A stretch of DNA of 7,010 nucleotides from an uncultured Oxalobacteraceae bacterium (GCA_946479705.1 CAMLHI010000109.1:1-7010); one strand, 5' to 3'; counted from the stretch's first letter, positions 1-6,741 are shown. Program-made: numbers and translations. Notes: generated from the letters alone by a model not told the origin.

Positions 1-1663
1 GCACCGCGCTCATGAGCACCTGGTCGTTCTTGAAGTCGGTCTGCTTGAGGATGACCTTGACGCCGTTCGACAGGGTCAGGCGGGTCAGGCCCAGGGCCTT
101 GTCCTGGCTTTCCGCCACGATGCTGCCCGCCTTGGGCGGCTTGTCCATCAGGTTTTGCGCCACGGCCTTGTCTTCCAGCGGCTTGACCTTGGTCTTTTCA
201 GCCGCGGCCACGCTGGCCAGCAATTGTTCGCCGCTAGGGGCGGGCGCGTCGGCGCTGTTGGTGCCCATGTAGACCACCAGCTTGCCGGACTCGGCAGGAA
301 TGGTGGCGCGCGCGTAGCGGTTCACTTCGTCCAGGGTGATCGCCGGCAGCAGTTCCTGCACATAGCGGTACTCGTTTTCGATGCCGGGAATGCTTTCCTT
401 TTCCAGGAAGTTGCGCACGTATTCGCCCACATAGCTGGACGAATCGGTCTTGTCGCGCTCCAGGTAGGCGCGCTCGTAGCTGCGCATCATGTTCTTGCGT
501 GCCCGGTCGAGTTCGGCGGCGCTGAAGCCGAACTGGCGCGCGCGCGCATTTTCCTGCATCAGGGCATCGATGGCCGGGGTGGCGCCGCCCTTGCCCAGGC
601 CGGCCGAGGATATGAAGGATTTGTAGCGCGGCGTCAGGCGGTTGATGCCGCTGCCGGCGCCCAGGTAGGGCGGCTCGGGCTGCTGGCCGATCTCGGCCAG
701 GCGCTGGTTGAGCATGGCCGAGAACAGCGATTCGACCAGCTTGTCGCGGTAGTCGGCGAAGTCGGCGCGTTCTTTCTTGTCGGTGAGCGGGTAGCGGATC
801 AGCACGGCATTGCCGCCGGCTTCCTTGTCCGTCACGACCAACGCTTCGGTATGGGTGCGGGTGGGAATGGTGGCGTAGCTGCGCTCGCGCTCATGGGCCG
901 GGTTCTTCAGCTTGCCGAAGTGCGCCTTGACCAGCTTTTCCGCCTCGGCCGGCTCGATGTCGCCCACCACCACCACGGCCATCAGGTCGGGCCGGTACCA
1001 ATCCTTGTAGAAGCGCCGCACGGTGTCGTAGCTGGCGTGCTGGATGATGTCTTCCTGGCCGATCGGCAGGCGTTCGGCGTAGCGCGAACCGTTGAAGATC
1101 TTCGGCAGCAGGATCTTGTTCATGCGGTCTTGCGCGCCTTTGCCCAGGCGCAGTTCTTCGAGCACGATGCTGCGCTCGGCGTCGATGGCGGCGGCGTCCA
1201 GGGTCAAGCCGCCGGCCCAGTCTTCCAGCACCAGGAAGCCCTTGTCGACGTCTTCCTTTTTATTCGTGGGAATCGGCAGGATGTAGACGGTTTCGTCGAA
1301 GCTGGTGTAGGCGTTCAGGTCGGCACCGAATTTCACGCCGATCGATTGCAGGTAGGACACCAGCTCGTGCTTCTTGAAGTGGGTCGAGCCGTTGAAGGCC
1401 AGGTGTTCGGTGAAGTGGGCCAGGCCGCGCTGGTCTTCGTCCTCGAGGATGGAGCCGGCCTTGACCACCAGGCGCAGCTCCAGCTTCTTTTCCGGCTTGC
1501 CGTTTTTCTGGATGTAATACGTCAAGCCATTGGCCAGCTTGCCGACCTTGACCTGGGGGCCGACCGGGATCGGATCGCTCAGCTTGATGGCGGCCTGGCT
1601 GGCGGCGCTCAGGGCGAGAATGATGGCGGCGGTGCAGGCATGGCGGACAAATTGCTTGGTCAT
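1..1663 (-). CDS. M16 family zinc metallopeptidase (insulinase/pitrilysin-like), N-terminal part; 3' end outside window
   Basis: Partial gene: 554 codons are visible and the frame is still open at the window edge. Residues 1-24 form a Sec signal peptide (basic MTKQFVRH, then a hydrophobic stretch, then ASQA before AIKL), so the enzyme should act in the periplasm or outside. The inverted zinc motif HxxEH is intact as HFTEH (H83, E86, H87). A further acidic ligand is expected about 75 residues later, probably E163 in the ERSIVLEE segment. WYRPDLMAVVVVGD (222-235) is a second M16 hallmark. Around residue 526 a new M16 repeat begins (LTLSNGVKVILKQ), echoing LANGLTYYIQK near residue 43, so the full protein should have the usual two-halved M16 clamshell and be roughly 900 residues long. 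It likely degrades peptides in the cell envelope; the substrate is unknown. No Shine-Dalgarno precedes the ATG at 1663; a TTG two codons upstream is possible but no better supported. Divergent from ribBA. Confidence 0.93.
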   Translation of the reverse strand, partial: MTKQFVRHACTAAIILALSAASQAAIKLSDPIPVGPQVKVGKLANGLTYYIQKNGKPEKKLELRLVVKAGSILEDEDQRGLAHFTEHLAFNGSTHFKKHELVSYLQSIGVKFGADLNAYTSFDETVYILPIPTNKKEDVDKGFLVLEDWAGGLTLDAAAIDAERSIVLEELRLGKGAQDRMNKILLPKIFNGSRYAERLPIGQEDIIQHASYDTVRRFYKDWYRPDLMAVVVVGDIEPAEAEKLVKAHFGKLKNPAHERERSYATIPTRTHTEALVVTDKEAGGNAVLIRYPLTDKKERADFADYRDKLVESLFSAMLNQRLAEIGQQPEPPYLGAGSGINRLTPRYKSFISSAGLGKGGATPAIDALMQENARARQFGFSAAELDRARKNMMRSYERAYLERDKTDSSSYVGEYVRNFLEKESIPGIENEYRYVQELLPAITLDEVNRYARATIPAESGKLVVYMGTNSADAPAPSGEQLLASVAAAEKTKVKPLEDKAVAQNLMDKPPKAGSIVAESQDKALGLTRLTLSNGVKVILKQTDFKNDQVLMSAV

Positions 1664-1670
1664 TGTCAAA

Positions 1671-1676
1671 ATTATA
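1671..1676 (-). promoter_or_regulatory. Candidate -10 box of the M16 peptidase gene, almost touching its start codon
   Basis: Read on the minus strand this is a perfect TATAAT, with only seven bases between it and the ATG at 1663. If it is used, transcription would start at or next to the start codon and the mRNA would be leaderless, which would fit the missing Shine-Dalgarno. No good -35 hexamer lies 16-18 bases upstream, and the surroundings are A/T-rich, so a chance match is possible. Confidence 0.35.
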
Positions 1677-1753
1677 TTTAAATTAAGGTAGGGAATTTTA
1701 CTCCCTTCGCTGGACAGGCGGCCTATTTTCTGCCGCTCGGTAAGCGTATCCAT

Positions 1754-1759
1754 TAAAAT
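1754..1759 (+). promoter_or_regulatory. Weak candidate -10 box for the ribBA-ribH-nusB cluster
   Basis: TAAAAT lies 42 bases before the ribBA start codon, in the 138-base divergent gap. The hexamer 17 bases upstream (TGCCGC) is a poor -35, so the assignment rests mostly on position. I see none of the conserved RFN (FMN riboswitch) blocks in this gap, so riboflavin feedback on this transcript is not supported. Confidence 0.22.
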
Positions 1760-1790
1760 AGCGGATTGCGTATTAGCAGCATTTCGAAAG

Positions 1791-1795
1791 AAGGA
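1791..1795 (+). promoter_or_regulatory. Ribosome binding site that fixes the ribBA start
   Basis: AAGGA sits six bases before the ATG at 1802. The frame is open further upstream, with a TTG at 1766, but that codon has no comparable purine-rich element and would add residues outside the family's usual N-terminus. Confidence 0.7.
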
Positions 1796-1801
1796 AAACC
1801 G

Positions 1802-2914
1802 ATGTCTATCTCCAGCACGCAGGAAATTGTCGCCGAATTGCGCGCCGGGCGCATGGTCATTCTGGTCGACGAGGAAGATCGCGAGAATGAAGGCGACCTG
1901 GTGCTCGGCGCCGATTTCGTCACGCCCGAAGCGATCAATTTCATGGTCAAGCATGCGCGCGGCCTGGTCTGCCTGACCCTGACCGAAGAGCGCTGCAAGC
2001 AGCTGAACCTGCCGATGATGACGACCAGTAACGGGACCTCCTTCGGCACCAATTTCACCGTCTCGATCGAGGCGGCCGAAGGCGTCACCACCGGCATTTC
2101 GGCGGCCGACCGGGCCCGCACCATCCAGGTCGCGGTGGCCAAGAACGCGACCCCGGCCGACATCGTCCAGCCCGGCCACATCTTCCCGCTCAAGGCCCAG
2201 CGCGGCGGCGTGCTGATGCGCGCCGGCCATACCGAAGCCGGCTGCGACCTGACCGAGATGGCCGGCCTGACCCCCGCCTCGGTGATCTGCGAAATCCTCA
2301 AGGACGACGGCACCATGGCGCGCCTGCCGGACCTGCTGGAGTTCGCGCAGGAACACAAGCTCAAGATCGGCACCATTGCCGACCTGATCCATTACCGCGG
2401 CCAGAACGAGTGCCTGGTCGAGCGCATTGCCGAGCGTCCCATGAGCACCGAGTTCGGCGACTTCCGCCTGATCGCCTTCCGCGACAAGCCCAGCGGCGCA
2501 GCCCACCTGGCCATGGTGCACGGCGACATCGCGCCGGAACTCGAATGCCTGGTGCGGGTGCACCAGCCGGTATCGATCCTGGACCTGCTGGAAAGCCGCG
2601 CCACGACCCACTCCTGGACCATGATTTCGGCCATGCGCGCCATCAAGGCCTCCGAGCGCGGCGTGATGGTGCTGCTCAACTGCGGCGAGACGGCCGAGCA
2701 GCTGTTCGCCCAGTTTGCCGCGCTCGACCGCACCGACACCCGTCCGCAGGCGCGCGCCGCCAGCATGGACTTGCGCACCTACGGCATCGGCGCGCAGATT
2801 CTCAAGGATCTGGGCGTGGGCAAGATGCAATTGCTGGCCAGCCCGCGCAAGATGCCATCGATGACCGGCTTCGATCTGGAAGTGACCGGCTATCTGGCGA
2901 AGCCCGAACTCTGA
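1802..2914 (+). CDS. ribBA: RibBA-type 3,4-dihydroxy-2-butanone 4-phosphate synthase with a degenerate GTP cyclohydrolase II domain
   Basis: 370 residues. The N-terminal domain (about 1-200) is RibB, which converts ribulose 5-phosphate to 3,4-dihydroxy-2-butanone 4-phosphate plus formate in cytoplasmic riboflavin synthesis. Its signature DEEDRENEGD is at 23-32, with Mg ligands expected at E28 and H143 (AGHTEA), and EAAEGVTTGISAADR (90-104) and VICEILKDDGTMAR (161-174) are conserved. The C-terminal domain (about 205-370) has the GTP cyclohydrolase II fold by similarity (RTYGIGAQILKDLGVGKMQLL at 325-345). However, the Cys cluster that binds zinc in true RibA (C...GD..GS.RCDC after VRVHSE) is replaced by VRVHQPVSILDLLES, and the catalytic RQEGRG-type loop reads LLNCGETAEQ. 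Cyclohydrolase activity is therefore unlikely, and a separate ribA should exist elsewhere. This type is common in Betaproteobacteria and is often annotated as bifunctional. First gene of a three-gene cluster, 45 bases before ribH. Confidence 0.95.
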   Translation: MSISSTQEIVAELRAGRMVILVDEEDRENEGDLVLGADFVTPEAINFMVKHARGLVCLTLTEERCKQLNLPMMTTSNGTSFGTNFTVSIEAAEGVTTGISAADRARTIQVAVAKNATPADIVQPGHIFPLKAQRGGVLMRAGHTEAGCDLTEMAGLTPASVICEILKDDGTMARLPDLLEFAQEHKLKIGTIADLIHYRGQNECLVERIAERPMSTEFGDFRLIAFRDKPSGAAHLAMVHGDIAPELECLVRVHQPVSILDLLESRATTHSWTMISAMRAIKASERGVMVLLNCGETAEQLFAQFAALDRTDTRPQARAASMDLRTYGIGAQILKDLGVGKMQLLASPRKMPSMTGFDLEVTGYLAKPEL

Positions 2915-2959
2915 TCGCGGTACTATCAACTATTCATCAATAAAACAAAGAGGGCAGCC

Positions 2960-3439
2960 ATGACCGTAGGAACTTATGAAAGCAACTTGACCGGCTCCGG
3001 CCTGCGCATCGGCATCGTGCAGGCGCGCTTCAACGCCGATGTCGGACACGGGCTGCTGTCGTCCTGCCTGGCTGAGCTCAAGCATCTGGGCGTGGCCGAC
3101 GAAGACGTGCTGCACGTGACCGTGCCGGGCGCGCTGGAAATCCCGCTGGCGCTGCAGAAAATGGCCGAGACCCAGCAGTTCGACGCGCTGATCGCGCTCG
3201 GCGCCGTGATCCGCGGCGAAACCTATCACTTCGAGCTGGTCTCGAACGAATCCGGCGCCGGCATCACCCGCGTGGGTCTGGACTACGGCATGGCCATCGC
3301 CAACGCCGTGCTGACCACCGAGAACGACGAGCAGGCCGAAGCCCGCATGGCCGAGAAGGGCGCCGACGCGGCCCGCGTGGCGGTCGAGATGGCCAATCTG
3401 CTGATCGCCCTCGACGAACTGCAAGCGGACGAAGAATAA
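2960..3439 (+). CDS. ribH: 6,7-dimethyl-8-ribityllumazine synthase
   Basis: 159 residues, the normal family length. It condenses 5-amino-6-ribitylamino-uracil with 3,4-dihydroxy-2-butanone 4-phosphate (the RibB product from the gene just upstream) to give 6,7-dimethyl-8-ribityllumazine, the direct riboflavin precursor. Family motifs: ARFN (22-25, aromatic substrate contact F24), [10 protein letters not shown] (55-64), [12 protein letters not shown] (81-92, with H90 the expected general acid/base), and EQAEAR (124-129), the phosphate-binding region. Such proteins assemble into pentamers or 60-meric shells; which applies here cannot be told from sequence. The ATG is preceded by AGAGGG with a five-base spacer. 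It starts 45 bases after ribBA and ends 36 bases before nusB, so co-transcription is likely. Confidence 0.97.
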   Translation: MTVGTYESNLTGSGLRIGIVQARFNADVGHGLLSSCLAELKHLGVADEDVLHVTVPGALEIPLALQKMAETQQFDALIALGAVIRGETYHFELVSNESGAGITRVGLDYGMAIANAVLTTENDEQAEARMAEKGADAARVAVEMANLLIALDELQADEE

Positions 3440-3475
3440 GCTTCGTTCCCAATTTAGACAGCAATAGGTAAGGCA

Positions 3476-3946
3476 ATGACAGACAAATCCACGCACGCCA
3501 ATCCCAGCAAGAACCGCACGCCGCGTCACCGCGCGCGCGAGTTCGCCCTGCAGGGCCTGTATCAATGGCTGCTGAACAACGAGACGGCCAGCACGGTCGT
3601 CAACAATATCCGCGCCGCGCACGGCTTCGAGAAGGCCGATGCCGAGTATTTCGGCGCACTGCTGTACGGCGCCATCCAGGAATCGGTGGCCCTGCGCGAG
3701 AGTTTCGCGCCACTGATCGACCGTGGGGTGGCCGAGCTGTCGCCGATCGAGCATGGCGTGCTGCTGCTGGGCGCCTACGAGCTGAAGAACAACCTGGACA
3801 TTCCCTACCGCGTCGTCATCAACGAAGCGGTCGAGCTGACCAAGTCCTTTGGCGGGATCGATGGCCACAAGTACGTCAACGGTGTGCTGGACAAGCTGGC
3901 CCCGCGCCTGCGTCCCGATGAAGTGGCGGCCGACGGCCGGCGCTAG
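3476..3946 (+). CDS. nusB: Transcription antitermination factor NusB
   Basis: 156 residues, all-helical NusB fold. NusB pairs with NusE (ribosomal protein S10), binds boxA RNA, and keeps RNA polymerase processive on rRNA operons. Visible family features: an arginine-rich N-terminus with RHRAREFALQGLYQ (17-30), the RNA-binding region; LSPIEHGVLLLGAYEL (88-103); and the very conserved IPYRVVINEAVELTKSFGGIDGHKYVNGVLDKLA block starting at residue 109. The first 16 residues are a polar extension, as is usual in Betaproteobacteria. The start is supported by AGGTAAGG just upstream of the ATG. It is the third gene of the ribBA-ribH-nusB cluster, and ribH-nusB adjacency is widespread in Proteobacteria. 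It converges on the minus-strand gene ending at 4056. No clear plus-strand terminator with a T-run follows it. Confidence 0.97.
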   Translation: MTDKSTHANPSKNRTPRHRAREFALQGLYQWLLNNETASTVVNNIRAAHGFEKADAEYFGALLYGAIQESVALRESFAPLIDRGVAELSPIEHGVLLLGAYELKNNLDIPYRVVINEAVELTKSFGGIDGHKYVNGVLDKLAPRLRPDEVAADGRR

Positions 3947-3982
3947 CCTCCTGCCATCCGGCCGTCCACGGCGAGGCCGTAC

Positions 3983-4024
3983 CAAACTAAAACGGCCGGG
4001 TACTGCACGCGCCAGAACCCGGCC
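3983..4024 (-). terminator. Intrinsic terminator of the 484-residue propeller-like gene
   Basis: The arms 3994-4001 (GGCCGGGT) and 4017-4024 (ACCCGGCC) are perfectly complementary over 8 bp with a 15-base loop. On the minus strand the hairpin is followed by GTTTTAGTTTGG, a broken T-run. It lies 32 bases beyond the stop codon of the minus-strand gene. In the plus direction no T-run follows, so it is unlikely to work as a strong terminator for nusB. Confidence 0.7.
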
Positions 4025-4055
4025 CACACGCTGCACCTCCACCGTCCCGCTTGTT

Positions 4056-5510
4056 TTATGCTGCAAATCCCACCCGGGCAATGCGGCTGCCCCAGTCGCC
4101 GACCGCGGTGATCGCCTCGTTCACCAGCCATGCATGGCGACGGTTCAATGGATCGATTGTCACGGCCGAGTAGTCGCCCCACCGAAATCCGGCATAGGAT
4201 GTCGGACTCGTATAGACCGCCATACCCGCCCCCGGGGCACAGGCACCGTCATGGTGATCGCAGCCGGAAAAGCGCACTTGGGCGTTGGTGCCGGCCGTTG
4301 GGTCCGTCATTGACCAGGTCAGGAAAATATCGTTGTCCCCGTTTGCCGCGATTGACGCATTGAAATCGTACGAGGTCGACGTCCCGTAAAAGAAATTGCT
4401 CTGTGTGACAGTGTTGGTTTCCGTGTTGATTTGGTAAAACTTCGGCGTTGCGAACCCATAATAGTCGATCGAGTGCACCTGCCACAGCGAGGTGCCGGTC
4501 TGTGTGCTCGCGTTGACAAAGCGGGCGTCCAGCGTGTCGAGCACGGCGGTGGTGCCAGGCTGGGGCGCGGGCGGCGGCGGTGCATACGCGTCGACCGGTA
4601 CACCAACCGGGCCGGTCAATTGAGTCGCGTTGGGCCGGCTGGAGTTTGTCAGCGTGTACAGGTAAAGCTGGCTGCCGCCCGGTGGCGCGGCAAGCAGGAA
4701 GGTGCGCGCATTTTGGTCCAATACGATCGGCGGTGCCAGCGTGCCCACCAGGCCGACGAAGACGGGGACGGAAAAGCCCCAGCCGTTGTACAGACTGGCT
4801 TTTGCGACCGCAAACATGTCGGCCCCTTTAAACCCTGCCGTACCGAAAATATTGGCGGTGATGATAATGGAATCCTGATCCATGCCAAGTTGCGGATAAT
4901 CCCAGAAATCATCGGCGAAGAAGGCGACATTGATCGCATAGATGAAAAACGGGCTGAGTGCGTCCGCCGTCGTCGAGATGCCAATAAAGTGATATTGGAG
5001 CGTCGATGATTCCGGAAATGCCTCGGCAGTAATAATCCAGCGGTTCCAGGTGCTGTCGTACACTGCGCGCGGGTCGAATAAGGTTTGCGCGGAATAACCG
5101 AAGAATGCTGCCAGCGAAAGGCTGGTGCGATTGGCTGGATCGCTTCTTTGGTAAATGTCGATGTGCGAATTGCTCACTTCGACGAATTCGGAAACGCCGA
5201 TGGCGCCATGGGTATCGGGCGGCCATAAACCATCAACATTGCTTGCGCCAGCAAATTCGGGGCCGATCAGGACCACTGGGGCGTGCGGTCGCGGTTTCTC
5301 CGCCAACGGCTTTTCAGCGGAAAACCCTTGGGCGCGCAGCTTGGCCTTCAGCGCCATATACTGGTCGGCCGGCATGGTTGGCAAAAACGGTCGCAAGGGC
5401 GATGATGCCGGCGTCTTGCTGCGCATATCGTCCAGCATCATTTCCAGTGAGCGGATATGCGGTGCCGCCGCCTCAGCCCTTGTGCCTACCTCGGCTATCG
5501 TATGCTTCAT
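4056..5510 (-). CDS. Hypothetical protein, probable sialidase-like beta-propeller; function unknown
   Basis: 484 residues. I do not recognise a named gene. Residues 1-80 are charged and Ala/Pro-rich, probably helical, with no signal peptide or membrane segment. From residue 80 the motifs resemble those of bacterial extracellular propeller proteins: WPPDTHGAIGVSEFVEVSNS (96-115), LFDPRAVYDSTWNRWIIT (144-161), DYPQLGMDQDSIIITANIF (204-222), and near the C-terminus RWGDYSAVTIDPLNRRHAW (443-461) with DWGSRIARVGF (472-482). A proline-rich loop (PPPPAPQP, 311-318) splits the middle. Only two cysteines occur, C417 and C424, close enough to form a small disulfide loop. No catalytic set could be assigned. 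The start is backed by GGAG eight bases before the ATG. The gene is single, convergent to nusB, and bounded by its own terminator. Base composition is lower in GC than its neighbours: 27 of 60 bases are G/C at 4861-4920, against 41 of 60 at 2641-2700 in ribBA. This suggests later acquisition. The open frame is certain; the fold is a motif-level inference. Confidence 0.85.
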   Translation of the reverse strand: MKHTIAEVGTRAEAAAPHIRSLEMMLDDMRSKTPASSPLRPFLPTMPADQYMALKAKLRAQGFSAEKPLAEKPRPHAPVVLIGPEFAGASNVDGLWPPDTHGAIGVSEFVEVSNSHIDIYQRSDPANRTSLSLAAFFGYSAQTLFDPRAVYDSTWNRWIITAEAFPESSTLQYHFIGISTTADALSPFFIYAINVAFFADDFWDYPQLGMDQDSIIITANIFGTAGFKGADMFAVAKASLYNGWGFSVPVFVGLVGTLAPPIVLDQNARTFLLAAPPGGSQLYLYTLTNSSRPNATQLTGPVGVPVDAYAPPPPAPQPGTTAVLDTLDARFVNASTQTGTSLWQVHSIDYYGFATPKFYQINTETNTVTQSNFFYGTSTSYDFNASIAANGDNDIFLTWSMTDPTAGTNAQVRFSGCDHHDGACAPGAGMAVYTSPTSYAGFRWGDYSAVTIDPLNRRHAWLVNEAITAVGDWGSRIARVGFAA

Positions 5511-5564
5511 TGTAATTTCTCCGTTTATTTACCTGAATGTCGCGAACAGTCCTTCCGCACTGCC

Positions 5565-5607
5565 GACTTTGGTTAAATTTGGATAAATCGTCCTTGACCA
5601 AAGTCAG
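5565..5607 (-). promoter_or_regulatory. Inverted pair of FNR/CRP-like 14-mers in the upstream region of the propeller-like gene
   Basis: GACTTTGGT (5565-5573) and ACCAAAGTC (5597-5605) are a perfect 9-bp inverted repeat with 23 bases between. The right copy extends to TTGACCAAAGTCAG (5594-5607), close to the FNR/Anr-type consensus TTGAT-N4-ATCAA. The left copy, read on the minus strand, is TTAACCAAAGTCGG, identical at 12 of 14 positions. A weak minus-strand promoter (-35 TGGTCA, 17-base spacer, -10 TTTAAC at 5577-5572) overlaps the pair. Operator function and the FNR/CRP assignment are inferences. The rest of the 241-base gap (5511-5751) shows no gene; a 70-codon plus-strand frame there has no ribosome binding site or family resemblance. 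Confidence 0.4.
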
Positions 5608-5751
5608 GAAATTAAAATGGAGGGATTCCGGCGACCAAGTATCGATATTTCATTTTTCCGCGGACGGCGATGGCGCGGCAGCTGTATGCCCTCGTAAATG
5701 GGATATCAATGAAAAGCTTGTGCGCGGGAATATAAAAGCGGCGTGTTAACG

Positions 5752-5779
5752 AAAAACGGCCCGATCGGTGATCGGGCCG
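5752..5779 (-). terminator. Strong intrinsic terminator of the lytic transglycosylase gene
   Basis: CGGCCCGATC (5757-5766) and GATCGGGCCG (5770-5779) form a perfect 10-bp GC-rich stem with a three-base loop. On the minus strand it is followed directly by TTTTT (5756-5752). It begins 26 bases after the stop codon of the minus-strand gene and isolates it from the next minus-strand gene. Confidence 0.92.
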
Positions 5780-5805
5780 CTGGGCAGGTTGAAATTAGCT
5801 GTTTG

Positions 5806-6735
5806 TTACAGGCCGGCGATCGGATTGCCCACGCTGGCTTCAGCGACTTGCGGTTCGGCTTTCGGCGTGGCCTTCTGCACCACCAGGGTCGGCGCTGGCG
5901 GAGCGGTCGTGGTCGGCACTTTCTTGCCGGCGGCGACCTGCTTGAGGCGCTGGAATTCGGCCATGACGCGCGACCCGTAGCCGGCGTCGTTCTCGAACGC
6001 CGAGGCGCCCACATAGGTCTTCAGGCCGGCTTCGACGGAACCGCCGCGGCTGACGTATTCCTTGAGGATCTGAGCGCCCACACGGATGTTGGCCACCGGA
6101 TTGAGGGCTGCCTTGGCACCGCCCATGTCCTCGAATTTATCGTGGTGCACCTTCGACATCACCTGCATCAAGCCTTGCGCGCCCACCGGGCTTTCGGCGA
6201 AGGGGTTCAGGCCCGATTCGATGGCCATCACGGCCAGGATCAGCAGCGGGTCGATCTTGATTTCGCGCGCCGTCAGGTAAGCGGTCGACACCAGCATGTT
6301 GGCGGCGTCGCCGGCCACGCGGTAGCGCTTGGACAGCCAGGAGGTCACGAACTGCTGTTGCTTGCTGGTGCCCAGCATGGCCTTTTCTTCGGCCGTCAGC
6401 GGTGCTGGCTTGGCTTCGACGGCGGGCTGGGCGGCCACGGCCGGCTTGTCCATCAGGGCCGACAGGGCTGGCGCTGCCACAGGCGCCGGAGCGTCTGCCT
6501 TGGGCGGGGCGATCAAGTGCGAGACCTGCTGGGCCAGGTCGGGGCGGGTGTACAGGACCGCGGTCACGGCGACTGCGGAAAGACCGAATACGGTCAGGGT
6601 GTGCTGCGCGGTCGTCAAGACGCCGCGTGCCGTTTTGCTCACGGATGTCCAGGTAGGCCACGTGATCGGCTGGCGGGCCGAGGTGGGGGCGGTCTTGGCG
6701 GCCGCCCCAATATCGCTAACTGCACGATGTGTCAT
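5806..6735 (-). CDS. Membrane-anchored lytic transglycosylase, SLT domain
   Basis: 309 residues. It should cleave the MurNAc-GlcNAc bond of peptidoglycan, forming 1,6-anhydro-MurNAc ends, on the periplasmic side of the inner membrane. Order: a cytoplasmic N-terminus of about 45 residues; one membrane helix (TLTVFGLSAVAVTAVLY, 46-62); an Ala/Pro-rich linker (about 76-113); the catalytic SLT domain (about 125-268); and an Ala/Pro/Lys-rich tail. The catalytic glutamate is E173 in AIESGLNPFAESPVGAQGLMQVM (171-193), and NPVANIRVGAQILKEYV (212-228) is also typical. The family's usual AYNAG near the end of the domain is replaced by TYVGA (240-244). The ATG at 6735 is chosen because AGGGG lies six bases upstream; an in-frame ATG at 6810 would add 25 residues without a comparable site. 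Transcribed alone, between the terminator at 5752 and a divergent upstream region. The physiological role (division, secretion apparatus or turnover) cannot be told from context. Confidence 0.9.
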   Translation of the reverse strand: MTHRAVSDIGAAAKTAPTSARQPITWPTWTSVSKTARGVLTTAQHTLTVFGLSAVAVTAVLYTRPDLAQQVSHLIAPPKADAPAPVAAPALSALMDKPAVAAQPAVEAKPAPLTAEEKAMLGTSKQQQFVTSWLSKRYRVAGDAANMLVSTAYLTAREIKIDPLLILAVMAIESGLNPFAESPVGAQGLMQVMSKVHHDKFEDMGGAKAALNPVANIRVGAQILKEYVSRGGSVEAGLKTYVGASAFENDAGYGSRVMAEFQRLKQVAAGKKVPTTTAPPAPTLVVQKATPKAEPQVAEASVGNPIAGL

Positions 6736-6741
6736 CGAATT

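Noticed and set aside
155..1681. 508-codon plus-strand open frame opposite the M16 gene
   Set aside because: It is the antisense shadow of the M16 coding sequence; the minus strand carries a signal peptide, HFTEH and other family motifs, while the plus frame matches nothing.
2930..4081. 383-codon minus-strand open frame across ribH and nusB
   Set aside because: Long antisense frames are normal in GC-rich DNA; the plus strand encodes clear RibH and NusB here.
5537..5749. 70-codon plus-strand open frame in the gap between the two minus-strand genes
   Set aside because: No ribosome binding site, no family resemblance, and it overlaps the inverted-repeat upstream region.
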